64,000 nt of DNA. It comes from Patiria miniata (lineage: Eukaryota > Echinodermata > Asteroidea > Valvatida > Asterinidae). The stretch is from positions 11,756,262 through 11,820,261 of the forward strand of contig NW_024037055.1 of the NCBI RefSeq assembly GCF_015706575.1. Reading direction: 5' to 3'. Position 1 is the first letter of the stretch. Each line of letters begins with the position of its first letter. Position numbers and translations under genes: made by a program. This document shows positions 54,928-64,000 of this stretch, piece after piece. The notes below the pieces were generated by a model. That model was not told the DNA's origin and ran no database searches. It saw only the letters and a list, made by a program, of their open reading frames with translations.

Positions 54928-57900
54928 ACACTATTTGATTTTACGGAAGTCGGGTGTCTGGTGAAAAAAAAATCTGTCTATACCTTTCAGTACAGATGTA
55001 ACCTTAAGCCCCCCACACCCTCTAGGATGAGAACCCTGGCTACGCCGCTGGGTTTTGTACACGAATTTCACTTGTGGACTATCGGTCAATCGTGGACCCT
55101 TGGTTTGTGCCCTGACCCTTCTGTCCCTAGTCCACGATTACCCGTGTTTACATACTCACTTAAAGGGAATATACAACATCTGTTTTTGCAGTAATTTTCA
55201 GAAATTGATGGATTTGGGGGTTGGTATTTCATAAAAAAAATATAGTTTCACTGACAAGTTTTGTGGAACAACCAAGAAAAACAACCATGTTCATGTAGTC
55301 TGGTTCCCTCCCTAACCCCACTTAAGATGAAACGGAGCAATTTATAGACTTTAGGGAATTGTAAGGGCATGGAACTAGCTAGCTGGCTTGCACCTGTTCC
55401 CAGACGTGTAACCAATTGCAAACAACATGTGAACTGAATAAATAAGGTAAATTGGGGGAAGTAGTTGGAAAACAGTCAGGTTTTTTCCAACACTGGTCGG
55501 CCGACCAGCGTTGGAAATTGATACAAAAATACCACTTTTCTTGAAAATGACAGCAAACCAGGTGCCGTGATTTTACAGGATGCTTTCGACTGTCATTCGC
55601 TAACAGTTTAGTAAGGTATTTCATACTAATTCGGTAGTTTGTTTTTTTGATGTTGCAATTGTTGTATATTCCCTTTAAAGACCTTCTACGCGTGGTTAGT
55701 AAAACAAACCACGGGTTGCCAAACTAAAAATGTACACTACTTAATATTAAAAAAATTCCAAAATGTTATTTTAATGTGAAAAATATGAAACGGTCGACAA
55801 AGCTACACAGTAATTCCTAAACATGCCGTTTTCTACGTATTAAGGGCGTTATGATGCCTTTCCTGGAAAAATATGTTGCCAACCACGAATTCACAAACAA
55901 TAGAAAGGTCTATACTTAGTTCAAATTCCGTAGCGTCTAGATAGAACCTATTGTTCCATTGTGTTCCCTACCCATAAGGAACCTACATGTTCACAACCAC
56001 GTGTGCATCTTCAATCGTTACTCGATTTTACAAACATGCGCCAGCACTTGCCTCATATCTTGAATACATGTCAAGATCAAGCCATTTTTTCCAGATTCAA
56101 AATGTATATGCCTTTTAGAAATACTTTATCCGGTCAAAAACAAGAATAATGCTACTGTTTTGGAAGCAAACAGGGAAGTAATGTGCACTATGATTTAACA
56201 AATGGTTAGGCTGAGAGTTGCGTTTTGTTTCCTCCAAAACGAGTTGTTCAAAGCAAATATGGCTTACCGGATGTTATTTCGGGCTGCTGAACACCGGTGA
56301 CATGAAATGATGGGAAACCATCGCAACCGTAACAACCATCGCAACAATCCTGCAGCAAATTAAAAGTAAAGATGAAATTACATCGGCTGACCTATTTTCT
56401 TGGGGTGGGGCCGTGGGGAGGGGAGGGGGTGGGGTGGTGGTGGTGGCTAACCAGCAGCTGGGGATATTCGAAAAACGGGGAGGGAGGAGGGAGGAGGGAG
56501 GAGGGAGGAGGGATTAATGCTGTCGGTAATATTATAATATACTGTTCATAAATTAAATGTAAAAAAACCTTGCCATTGTTATATCGCTTGTAATTTGATG
56601 TATTATGACGTCATAATGGCATGCATGATCTGGCTTGTTCGTTCAAATGTTTATTAAAGTACAACTTACGCCATCACCGTAGCTCGAGCTCATGCCTGCA
56701 AATAAAAAAACAAACAAACAGTTTATACCTCAGTAATGGAACCACGAATTTAAGAAACTAAACTCCTATACACAAATGGGGAACAATGTAGAAACTTCGA
56801 TGACGTCCTTAGAAGTGGGCGGGGTGTCTATGGTCTCTGCGCGCAAGTACCCCCTCAACGGTTAAAAAGGGAGACTTGAGATACAACATGCAGTTCTTAT
56901 CGCTTGACCGATCACCGCTTATCGTATTGTTCACATACGTCTTTCTCAACCCTAAAAAGTAGATAAATTCTCAAAGAAAAAAAACCCGAGACATTTTGAC
57001 AATTTCAAAAGGCCTCGTGAGAGTTACTCGAGGTATAGCCTCCGCTACTCGGTGGATTGAACTCGGTGGATTGATTTCTCAGTTAATACATTTACTGAGA
57101 AATCAATCCACCGAGTTCAATCCACCGAGTAGGCCTAAAGGTCACGATGACTTTGTCGAAAGGCTAGTCAAGTAAAACAAAACATCGCACAAGATCTACA
57201 AGGCGAGTCCAAAAAAAACCCCGGTACCTCCAAAAACCCCAAAATAATAGCGATTGGAAAGCCAAGTTTAAAAGCTACTTTTAGATAAAAAAAAAAATCT
57301 GAAATTGCTCAATCCGTTCAAAGAATATCACCATTTTAACGCAATGACCCTAAAAAACCTGTCTCGTCCAAAAAAAACCTATTTATTGTGTGTTTTGCTG
57401 CTTGGAACAAAGAAAATGACACAGAATATTTGTTTCATCAATTATCACCAACTGTACACACAATATCTGTATTAACAACCTTGGTTAGGCAAACAATATG
57501 ATTTATAAAATCTACTTTTTTTTTTTTAAAAGACGGGCCTTCAGAAGGACTTTGTTGAATAGTTTTAACGTTTGCAGTTTATTGCTGAGATTTTATTGCT
57601 GGTGATGTTTAAAGACAATTGTGACAACGATTCTTGAAATCTTTATTTTTTAAACGAGACAGGTTTAGGGTCATTGTATTTAAATGATGATATTGTTTGA
57701 AAGGATTGACCAATTTCAGTAATTTCTTTTTCATCTAAAAGTAGCTATTGAAATTGGCTTTCCATTCATCATTATTATTTTGGTGCTCAAATTTTTTTCA
57801 AATATGAAATATAATTTTGGGGTTTGGGTACTGCTTTTTTTTATTTTACTCGCCCTGTAGTATATACTATGGGGAATGTTATTCTGCCACTTCCTAAAAC

Positions 57901-59209
57901 CAAATCTGGCAGGAAAACTTTCCAATATCGGGTTGTCCAAGCCTGGAATAACCTGCCAGCTAGGGTAAAAGATCCATTTCCCACAACTGTCCGGACCATT
58001 ATCAACCATTTTGACTCCGAACTAGCTGGGCTATTGATGATTTGTTTAATTGATTTTCTTTAATTTTGATCATCAAATATGCAATAGTGATGTCTGAGGG
58101 GTTGAATAATGTGCCTTTTGTTGGGCACTAGCTGTTAGATGAGTTGACTTTTAATGTTTATGTTTATTTGTTAGGTGCAATTTCTAACGCTAAATTTAAG
58201 CAACTTTTATGATCTTCGTTTTTAAAATAACGTTTGTTTCATACTGTGCAATGTGAATATATAATACATACATGTACATGTACTTAGAATTTGATTTTAT
58301 CAATTTTATTATTCAAATCATGTTTTATTGTATTATTACTCCTACTGGGACCCATGGGAGATCAGTTCTGATAAAAGGACTGAATGGGCCGCCCAGTATA
58401 AAGAAGAAATAAATACATAAACGGAGAGGGGGATGTTGTTAACACTCTAAGCTCGATGTGCGCAATAATTATGTTATACGATGATTGTCCCATTGCTCAC
58501 ATTAGGGGAGTCAGGTTGGTGTTGCAGTACTTTCCTCACCGCTGTGACCAGGAGTTCGAATCCCGCCTGGGCCAAAATGTGGATTGGGTTTTGTGTCCCC
58601 GTCTGATTCCGTGGGATTTCCCCACAATATTCTTCTGGGCCTTTCCCACCTCTAAAACTGTTATTTCTTCTCATTGTCTCGTGTCTACAGGTTTCTTTAG
58701 GCTTGCGAGCTACAGTGCATAGGGAGCTTTGAGGAATCCTTGGTTTCATAATCGGAAATATCTCGGAAGCTGCGGGCCAACGAATTCGTGTTCATGCATG
58801 AGTCACTTGATTGTGTCATGTAATTTTGGAAGGAGTAGTGTTCTGAGAAAAAAAAAATCAGGTTTTTGACCCTAGTGACCCCGTGATTACCTTTGACCCC
58901 AGTTTGGTCACATGACATGTTGGGGCTGCGCAACTGATACTTTTGACTAAGTTTGATTGAAATCGGTAAAAATATGTAGGAGCAATAGACAATGTCAACG
59001 TTTGTTACTAACCAGTGGCGTAGCCTAGGGGGGGGGGGGGGGGCTTCAGCCCCCCATGAAACCTTCAAGTCGCCCCCCAGTCGCCCCCCACTGAGATTTT
59101 GAGTTTCTTAAAAAAATTATCATTGATCTACATGACGCCCCAATGAAATGTTCCAGCCCCCCAGCGCCCCCCCCCCCCCCACTGAAAAATTCATGGCTAC
59201 GCCACTGTT

Positions 59210-59243
<34 letters not shown>

Positions 59244-62200
59244 GAAGAAACATGATGATTTGTTGAGCTGCTATCCCGCAGCTATTAAAAGAACTTATCG
59301 CAAAAGGATGTCAACATGAGTGGTAAACGTAGAGGATTGGGTTTAAATCGCAGCCCTTTTTGGTTGACAGATATTCTATGCAACGAAGAAATTCTGAGGG
59401 TTGTAACCCAAAGAGATAATACAGACTTACCCTGTGAATTCCCGTAGCCGGTTTGACGTCTGATCCGAGACCCTTCGCCAATATCGTGGGGTTTCGTCTG
59501 TTATAAGTAAACAAGTGATTATATACACAAAATCACACTAAATACAAATGAAACATTACGTGCAGATTACGATTATCGTAATGAGATCGCCCTACAGGTA
59601 ATCCCCTGGATGAATGAAGCTGCAGTGTCCCTCCTGGGTCCATACATTAAAGAAACTGGTTTTTGTTTTGTGGGGTGGGAACCAGGCTTCCCCACGAGAA
59701 TGGAATTATTGTCTGACAGCCAAAAATTCGAAATAGTAAAGTAATAACAAAAACATTGATAACTCCTTCAAAAGTGAATAAGTTTTGTAGTGCTATACAA
59801 ACCTTTAAAAAATGGGGCAAAAAGGACTTTTTTCGAGATGAAACTCTAAACTAGCACGGGGAAAGCAACTTGAACCGTTTTCAAATATCCAGGCTTTTTT
59901 CTGACATCTAAACGTCGGTTTACGCTCGGCGGTAAAGCGAACGCGAACAGGAATACGTTAGGATTAGGGGAGCTAGCCTATATACGACGGGCCTTCAAAA
60001 GGACTTTGTTGAATATGTTTAACTTTTAAACTGAGGTTTTATCGCTGGTAATATTTGAAGACAATCGTGACGACTATTCTTGAAATCGCATTTTTGGACG
60101 AAAGAGGTTTTAGGTTCATTGTGTTTAAATGGTGATATACCTTGAACAGATCAATCAATTTAAGTATTTGTTTTTTAATCTAAAAGTAGTTTATGAAGTT
60201 TATGAAATGGACTTTCCAGTCATCATACTTTGGTGCTGCATATTTTGTTGAAATATGAAATATTTTTTGAGGTTTGGGTTCCGCTTTTTAAAAAAACTTA
60301 CCCTGTAGTATAATAATACTATACAAAGCGTTCCACGTGCTATTTAACAAATTTCACTTTTTTTCTTTACATGAATTTCAACTTGTATTTCATATTCCAA
60401 CAACATATACGTACGCCTGCGACCTTCTGATTGGTCGGTGCATTTATATCGATACTAATTGTTGGGCGGCAAACAGCCTACACCACTCGAATGGAATGAC
60501 TGTCTGATGGCAGCAGTGGCGTAGCCAGAGGGGAGGGGGCACCTTGCCCTCACTGGCGGAATTTTTTTTTTTAGAGTTCTGTCATGGAAAAAGAAAGAAA
60601 ACGGAGCTCCAAAACTTTTACAATGCGCCTTGAAAATTGGCATTTATCTGCCAGTATGCACGGTCTGTTTTGAAAAGTGCCCCCATTTTTGGAAGAAGGG
60701 TACCAAACGGCCCCCCCCCCACTTTTTAATTTTACGGAGGCCAAGTGTACGGAGAAAAACAACATGTCCACATAATTATTAGTGCGAATGTGCGAGTGCA
60801 GTTGCCCCCCTGACGTCAAAAGCTGGATACGCCACTGTCTGGCAGCCAATAATAAGAAAATGTAAACTTTAATTCAATATCTAAACATGGGACGATTTTG
60901 GTCAGTCGATGTCTCATTTAAAAGGCAACAAATTTTGTATTGCTACAAAAAATGCTCTTTAGAAAAGGAGTATATTTTCGGGATGAAAATCGAACTACCA
61001 GCAGCACGGGGAACGCTACTTTAATTGTGTTTTTATGAAACACTCATCTAAAGAGAAACTGATACCTGTACCGTTTAGTTTTTACTTCTATGAATTGGTT
61101 CTGTTTTTTTTTCTACGAAGTATAGGGCCGGTCGGTCAAAAAAAAATCTCAGCCGTAAAGAAGGTCATAATAATGCGTGCTCATGTAAACACGGGCACAG
61201 CAGCCTATATGAATACAGTTTAACATTATGCACAAAAAGTACCAACACTTTTATGTCCAATGTTAAAAGCATTAAATGACTATTAACTTTTTAAAAACCC
61301 ATGTCAACCCGCTGGAGTAAATTTCTATTGTCGATTGACGCTGATAAGACCTCAGAAAATGGCTTAGCCTATCAGACCCTGAAAATAAAGGGGAAAATCC
61401 ACACAGTCACAGAGTATAAATGGGATTTGAGGTTTGGATTGATTGAATCCGTTCTCTTCGTGTAGGGCCTGTGTCAATTGAACCTCCATGGTTAGTAAGA
61501 AATGAGGTTGGGTTTTGGAAATTGTTGTATTTTATATAAAATGGTAAAATGTTTCCTTATGCTTACCAACATTTGATGCATTGTAATATTTTGCAGCACT
61601 TGAACATTTCACTTTTTTTTACCCTAAAAACCCATACCCAAAACTATTTTTTTTTTTAGAATACAACACTGAAGTTTGGAAATACATGTAGTAGCACAAT
61701 TTCCCGATTTTCCCAAAAATCTTTAAAACGCAAGGTGAAAATTTAGCAAGAAATTATGCAACTACAGACCTGCAAACTGGTCAATGCAGTTAGCGATGGT
61801 CCCCGGAAGAATTTTGACAAATGAGACGAATTTCTTCTAGGTATTGTAGTGTCTCATCCACGCAGCGTATAGCGCTATTTTTATGATCTTAATTTGCCAG
61901 AATCAAAGTAGCAAAGGGCTTAACCTAACCATGAAACTTTGTTTCTAGTTCCAGTCACAAAAACTGCCCAATATATATACTTGGAACAATTATTTAGCGT
62001 TATGCGTGAGATAATGAGTGTGCCGGCGTGAGAGCGTGTGAATTGACTCTGAGGTGTGTGACTCACGCCAAATGCGTGAGGCTTGGTAGGTCTGCATCTT
62101 TCTTACAACCCAAATCGCTCGGATATTATGTTAAATAGTCGTTTTGCTTATGTCAGTGAAAACAAATTGTTGTATATAGCTGTATTAACGCATCTCACAC

Positions 62201-62911
62201 AAAATATCCAGTGAGTTCCGCAATTTCTCAACATATTTTCAATTTAATTATACATGGGTATAATGTAACTACTGCAAATTGAAATTCCAATGGCAATTCT
62301 AGTAGGCCTACGGATGGTTATTTTACAGGCATATCGCCTAAGCAATGGACCTAGATATTTTGTTTATGGTATAAACGAAAGGCATCTTTCAGACCAGTTC
62401 CCATAACAACCATCCCATCTAACAAAGATCACGTCTATAAAGTTTCCTTTTAATTGTGAACTTGACTACAGAATTCCATGGCGTTGGTTCCTCCGATTAG
62501 GGCTATCGGGGGTACTTATTAGAACTCAACGGGTAAATATATTCAGGTGTTCAGGCTACTCACGTGATTGATACTAATTGGGTCACTTGAGTTGCCCTCC
62601 ATCATACCGGACTGGCGCAAACTGACGGTGCTGAGCTGAACTAGTTCCTTTTGAAGGTGTAGCACCTGAACCACAAGCCAAATGATTGTTGCAAACGAGA
62701 CTATGTGCAGGACCAGCTGAATCAGGTGCCATGCTCCAGGATGATTTTTGGATGCAACGTCTAAATTGTCATCTTGGGTCTCTGCTGTCTTCTCACTGAC
62801 TGGCTTAACGAGGCACGCTTCGATATTGCTGTAGGATAATGCCATGTTTCTGTGAAATGCGTTTGCTGAACGAAGATTGCTGAATGAAATGCTAGAAGGT
62901 CCTTCATGCAC
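51470..62911 (-). CDS. TNF-superfamily ligand, type II membrane protein, complete
   Basis: Seven exons with matching phases: 62911-62564, 59497-59431, 56695-56670, 56349-56268, 53124-53033, 52452-52307, 51686-51470; 325 residues. A cytosolic tail is followed by a transmembrane segment at about residues 62-86 (IQLVLHIVSFATIIWLVVQV). Exon 2 holds RIRRQ, a furin-type RXXR site. Exons 3-4 give a Cys/Gly linker (DCCDGCYGCDG). The TNF jelly roll runs from SFHVTGVQQ through NWFTFHTSMNDG, PGYYYVYSQICY, DRFHILRVKS and GYAGGVFYLAANDRLGV to SYFGAFLLAP. Such ligands trimerise and bind TNF receptors; the furin site and strand sequences recall BAFF/APRIL, EDA and TWEAK. The first ATG has an upstream in-frame stop but poor context; the ATG at 62845 (AACATGG) is a good alternative, giving 303 residues. 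No orthologue name is assigned. Confidence 0.93.
52661..52857. mobile_element. hAT-type MITE in a TNF-ligand intron, 8-bp duplication
   Basis: Begins CAGTGGCGAAGCCAGG and ends in GGCTACGG (last bases lost). CATGATGC flanks it at 52653-52660 and 52858-52865. Interior is long G runs with GATCAATGATAATTTTTTTA, shared with 59013-59207 in the opposite sense. Confidence 0.9.
53125..53771. other. TNF-ligand intron, no gene seen
   Basis: Begins with the polypyrimidine tract of the 53124 acceptor (minus strand). The rest is unremarkable, without recognisable repeats. Confidence 0.35.
53772..54149. mobile_element. MITE with GTCGGTCTCTGGTCAG ends
   Basis: Left GGCCCAAACAAAAAAAATAA followed by GTCGGTCTCTGGTCAG; right complement GGCCAAAAAAAAAAAATTCG followed by GTCTCTGGTCAGAC. 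A/T tracts fill the centre, with CAAAGAGCACCAAGG-type direct repeats at 53918-53970. Confidence 0.75.
54150..54615. other. TNF-ligand intron, unassigned
   Basis: GAGGACCCCCTATTGTCCCT at 54217 is a lone copy of the end of the next element, and CATAAACTAAAGTT and CATAAACTGAAGTT (54306, 54472) are short direct repeats. Nothing else recognised. Confidence 0.35.
54616..55154. mobile_element. MITE with TGTAAACACCGGAAATCGTG ends, poly-C interior
   Basis: Left TTGTAAACACCGGAAATCGT followed by GGACCCCC; right complement ATGTAAACACGGGTAATCGT followed by GGACTAGG. A C run (54892-54913) and (CA)n at 54914-54930 sit in a poly-C repeat inserted inside. Confidence 0.65.
55160..55679 (+). mobile_element. 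MITE, TTAAAGGGAATATAC family, intact copy 3
   Basis: 520 bp, ends TTAAAGGGAATATACAACAT and GTTGTATATTCCCTTTAA. The central palindrome reads CTGGTCGGCCGACCAG, differing from the other copies by a paired change on both strands. It lies in a TNF-ligand intron. Confidence 0.88.
55680..56267. other. TNF-ligand intron, unassigned
   Basis: No repeat or gene recognised between the MITE and the 56268 exon boundary. Confidence 0.35.
56402..56515 (+). repeat. G-rich tract (GGGAGGA)n
   Basis: GGGGTGGGGCCGTGGGGAGG near 56402, then GGGAGGAGGGAGGAGGGAGG repeated through 56512. It has many G3 runs with short spacers on the plus strand, that is, the non-template strand is C-rich for the minus-strand ligand gene. 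It lies between exons 3 and 4. Confidence 0.8.
57045..57132. repeat. Perfect 39-bp inverted repeat, 10-base spacer
   Basis: Arms 57045-57083 and 57094-57132 are exact complements. Each arm itself holds two direct copies of ACTCGGTGGATTGA. The spacer is TAATACATTT. It lies in a TNF-ligand intron. Confidence 0.95.
57190..57869. mobile_element. Inverted-repeat MITE, about 680 bp
   Basis: The left part (AAGGCGAGTCCAAAAAAAAC, GGAAAGCCAAGTTTAAAAGC, CCTGTCTCGTCC) and right part (GAGACAGGTTTAGGGTCATT, CATCTAAAAGTAGCT, ACTCGCCCTGTAGTAT) are inverted copies of about 200 bp. A partial copy lies at 59986-60315. Confidence 0.75.
57870..58421 (+). mobile_element. LINE 3' end
   Basis: The frame reads GNVILPLPKTKSGRKTFQYR, VVQAWNNLPARVKD, TTVRTIINHF, the usual C-terminus of CR1/L2/Rex RT proteins (GxxxFxxRxxxxWNxLP). 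A 3' UTR follows, ending AAATAAATACATAAA. Truncated at 5', as is common for LINE copies. Confidence 0.8.
58463..58740 (+). mobile_element. tRNA-derived SINE, third type
   Basis: Head AGGGGAGTCAGGTTGGTGTT (A-box-like) and GAGTTCGAATCCCGCCTGG (B box), then a body with GATTGGGTTTTGTGTCCCC and a T-rich internal part. Only the head is tRNA-like; no CCA or proper acceptor stem. Confidence 0.65.
59013..59207. mobile_element. hAT-type MITE, 8-bp duplication TTACTAAC
   Basis: CAGTGGCGTAGCCTAG at the left and ATGGCTACGCCACTG at the right. TTACTAAC precedes (59005-59012) and follows (59208-59215). The duplicated copy has expanded into an (ACTA)n run to 59242. It is 195 bp, poly-G then poly-C. Confidence 0.93.
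59986..60315 (+). mobile_element. Partial copy of the 57190-57869 MITE
   Basis: GACGGGCCTTCAAAAGGACT, TCTAAAAGTAGTTTATGAAG and CCCTGTAGTATAATA match the right half of that element in order. The left half is absent. Confidence 0.75.
60514..60837. mobile_element. hAT-type MITE, third copy
   Basis: CAGTGGCGTAGCCAGAGG at the left, GGATACGCCACTG at the right. The 8-bp flanks GATGGCAG and TCTGGCAG agree at six positions. Contains GGAGGCCAAGTGTACGG and GCCAGTATGCACGG, like the poly-C elements elsewhere. Confidence 0.8.
60838..62033. other. First TNF-ligand intron, unassigned
   Basis: A/T-rich sequence without a recognisable repeat or gene; short frames near 61035-61223 look accidental. Confidence 0.35.
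62034..62097 (+). repeat. Short dispersed repeat, second copy
   Basis: GAGCGTGTGAATTGACTCTG, GTGTGTGACTCACGCCAAAT, TTGGTAGGTCTGCAT: the counterpart of 12281-12352. Confidence 0.7.
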
Positions 62912-64000
62912 AGTTTAAATACTTTTTAGGGCGCCAGATTTTTATTAATTTCACTTAAGGTATAAAAATAGATGTTAGAATACAAGGAAATCTCACGGAT
63001 TGGCGTTAGGAGTTCCTTTGGATGAAGCAATTTTCAATAAGCAAAGGAAAGCAAGCCAGTGTCGAACGCAAGACACACAGACGGGAAAGTACCGAAATGT
63101 AGTCGCGCCGGTAGTTAGGCAATCGATACTATGAGTGAAGCTCGCCTGAACTACGCAGGCCAACCCTGGCCAACACACCAACATTGATGAGAAATATAGC
63201 AGAAGTAAATGGCCCCGAACGATGAGTAAAAACCAAACCAACACAATATAAATCAAGGGATCTAAAAATTGATTCTTGGTACCAGCAAAGCACAGCCTGA
63301 AATTCAGCTGAAATATGTACTGAAACCTGCCAGTTATTTTAAAAAGGTATTTAGTGTGCACACAAATTGTTTAATCAGATCATTGAATCTGAAAATTTCT
63401 TAGAATGAAATTTCGAACAAAAGTCATAGTGTGAAACTGTTAATTAAACAAGCATGTTCATGTGAATGTAAGGAACTATTTCAATATTGTTCGTTCTCCG
63501 CTTCTAATTGGACTCCTAGGTTTACCAAAGTAGGATTCACATTTTCCTTGGATTGACAGAGTGCATGATGATGGGAGCGGGGCAACACTTGGGGACAACT
63601 TCAAGTATGGGTCAAGAGGATCAACTCGTGTAGGCCTAGGACCTACCTTATTTAAAATGCATTTCAAAAAGTGTCATGATGAAATAGATGACACCTTCAT
63701 TGTCTTGATTAAATAATATTAAAAAAGCCTCATTTTAATCATAAGAATATTTCAAACATTTCGTAAAATCTCATTTATTGGCATTTCAGATACTTCTGAT
63801 ATACCCATGCGAAAAAGTACGCATGTATTGCATTATTGTAATGTAAATAAACTACGATGTATTTCCATATTATGCAGTATATTTATAACCATTCTCTTTC
63901 ATTTTCATGACTATGTTTATCAAGGAAATAGAGAAGCTGCATGATGTACAGGATGTTGCGGTCTCTCGGTTTCTAAGATGGCTAATGACGGTGCCATCAA
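62912..64000. other. Upstream of the TNF-ligand gene
   Basis: Expected to hold the ligand promoter and 5' UTR (minus strand). I see no firm TATA box or repeat. A hydrophobic minus-strand frame at 62993-63361 is not convincing as a separate gene. Confidence 0.35.

Noticed and set aside
62993..63361. 122-codon hydrophobic minus-strand frame upstream of the TNF ligand
   Set aside because: Composition alone suggests membrane segments, but there is no family resemblance or gene context; A/T-rich DNA gives such frames by chance.

Overview
Kind of genome. This is a window of an animal nuclear genome: split genes with GT-AG introns, kilobase-scale introns and very dense transposon debris. The genes and repeats (a norrin orthologue, a TNF-superfamily ligand, ATG4, CR1/L2-type LINEs, an ISL2EU DNA transposon, many TGACGTCA-rich and poly-C/poly-G repeats) suggest a marine invertebrate, most likely a deuterostome such as an echinoderm. 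That placement is inference; there is no rRNA, mitochondrial or other diagnostic marker.

Host genes. Three can be assembled exon by exon with consistent splice phases. (1) The 3' part of an ATG4 autophagy protease, plus strand, five exons from 494 to 26563; the exon with the catalytic Cys lies left of the window. (2) A compact, intact two-exon norrin (NDP) orthologue, minus strand, 30564 to 29564, encoding a 137-residue secreted cystine-knot protein. (3) A complete seven-exon type II membrane TNF-superfamily ligand, minus strand, 62911 to 51470, with a transmembrane segment, a furin-like site, a short Cys-rich linker and a BAFF/EDA-like TNF domain. ATG4 and NDP are convergent; NDP and the ligand share a strand and are separated by about 21 kb of repeats.

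Mobile DNA. The first two complete ATG4 introns hold a nearly full-length but frameshifted LINE (5.3-9.7 kb) and a 6-kb ISL2EU-type element (17136-23142) carrying a degenerate SWIM/YqaJ gene facing a degenerate THAP/DDE transposase gene. Between NDP and the TNF gene (31-51 kb) lies a transposon graveyard. A minus-strand LINE is split by a TA-flanked element that still carries a broken Tc1/mariner/IS630-like transposase (36163-38483), and by relatives that contain further elements, nested up to four levels. Several MITE families recur in the window (termini TAGGTTTTCCCGG, TTAAAGGGAATATAC, AGCTATAGTCCATCATTTG, AAGCCCGGTTCATAC, CAGTGGCGTAGCC). For some, one copy supplies the empty site for another, so relative insertion order can be read from this sequence alone.

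Other structure. There are five tRNA-derived SINE-like sequences, a 141-bp TGACGTCA-rich tandem array, palindromic minisatellites, a perfect 39-bp inverted repeat, and an inverted-repeat element whose arms carry a hammerhead-ribozyme-like core. I saw no CRISPR array, no rRNA, and no wholly undescribed gene system. The most notable observations are the norrin gene, with a missing inter-subunit cysteine and an exon bracketed by transposon halves, and the stratified transposon nests.
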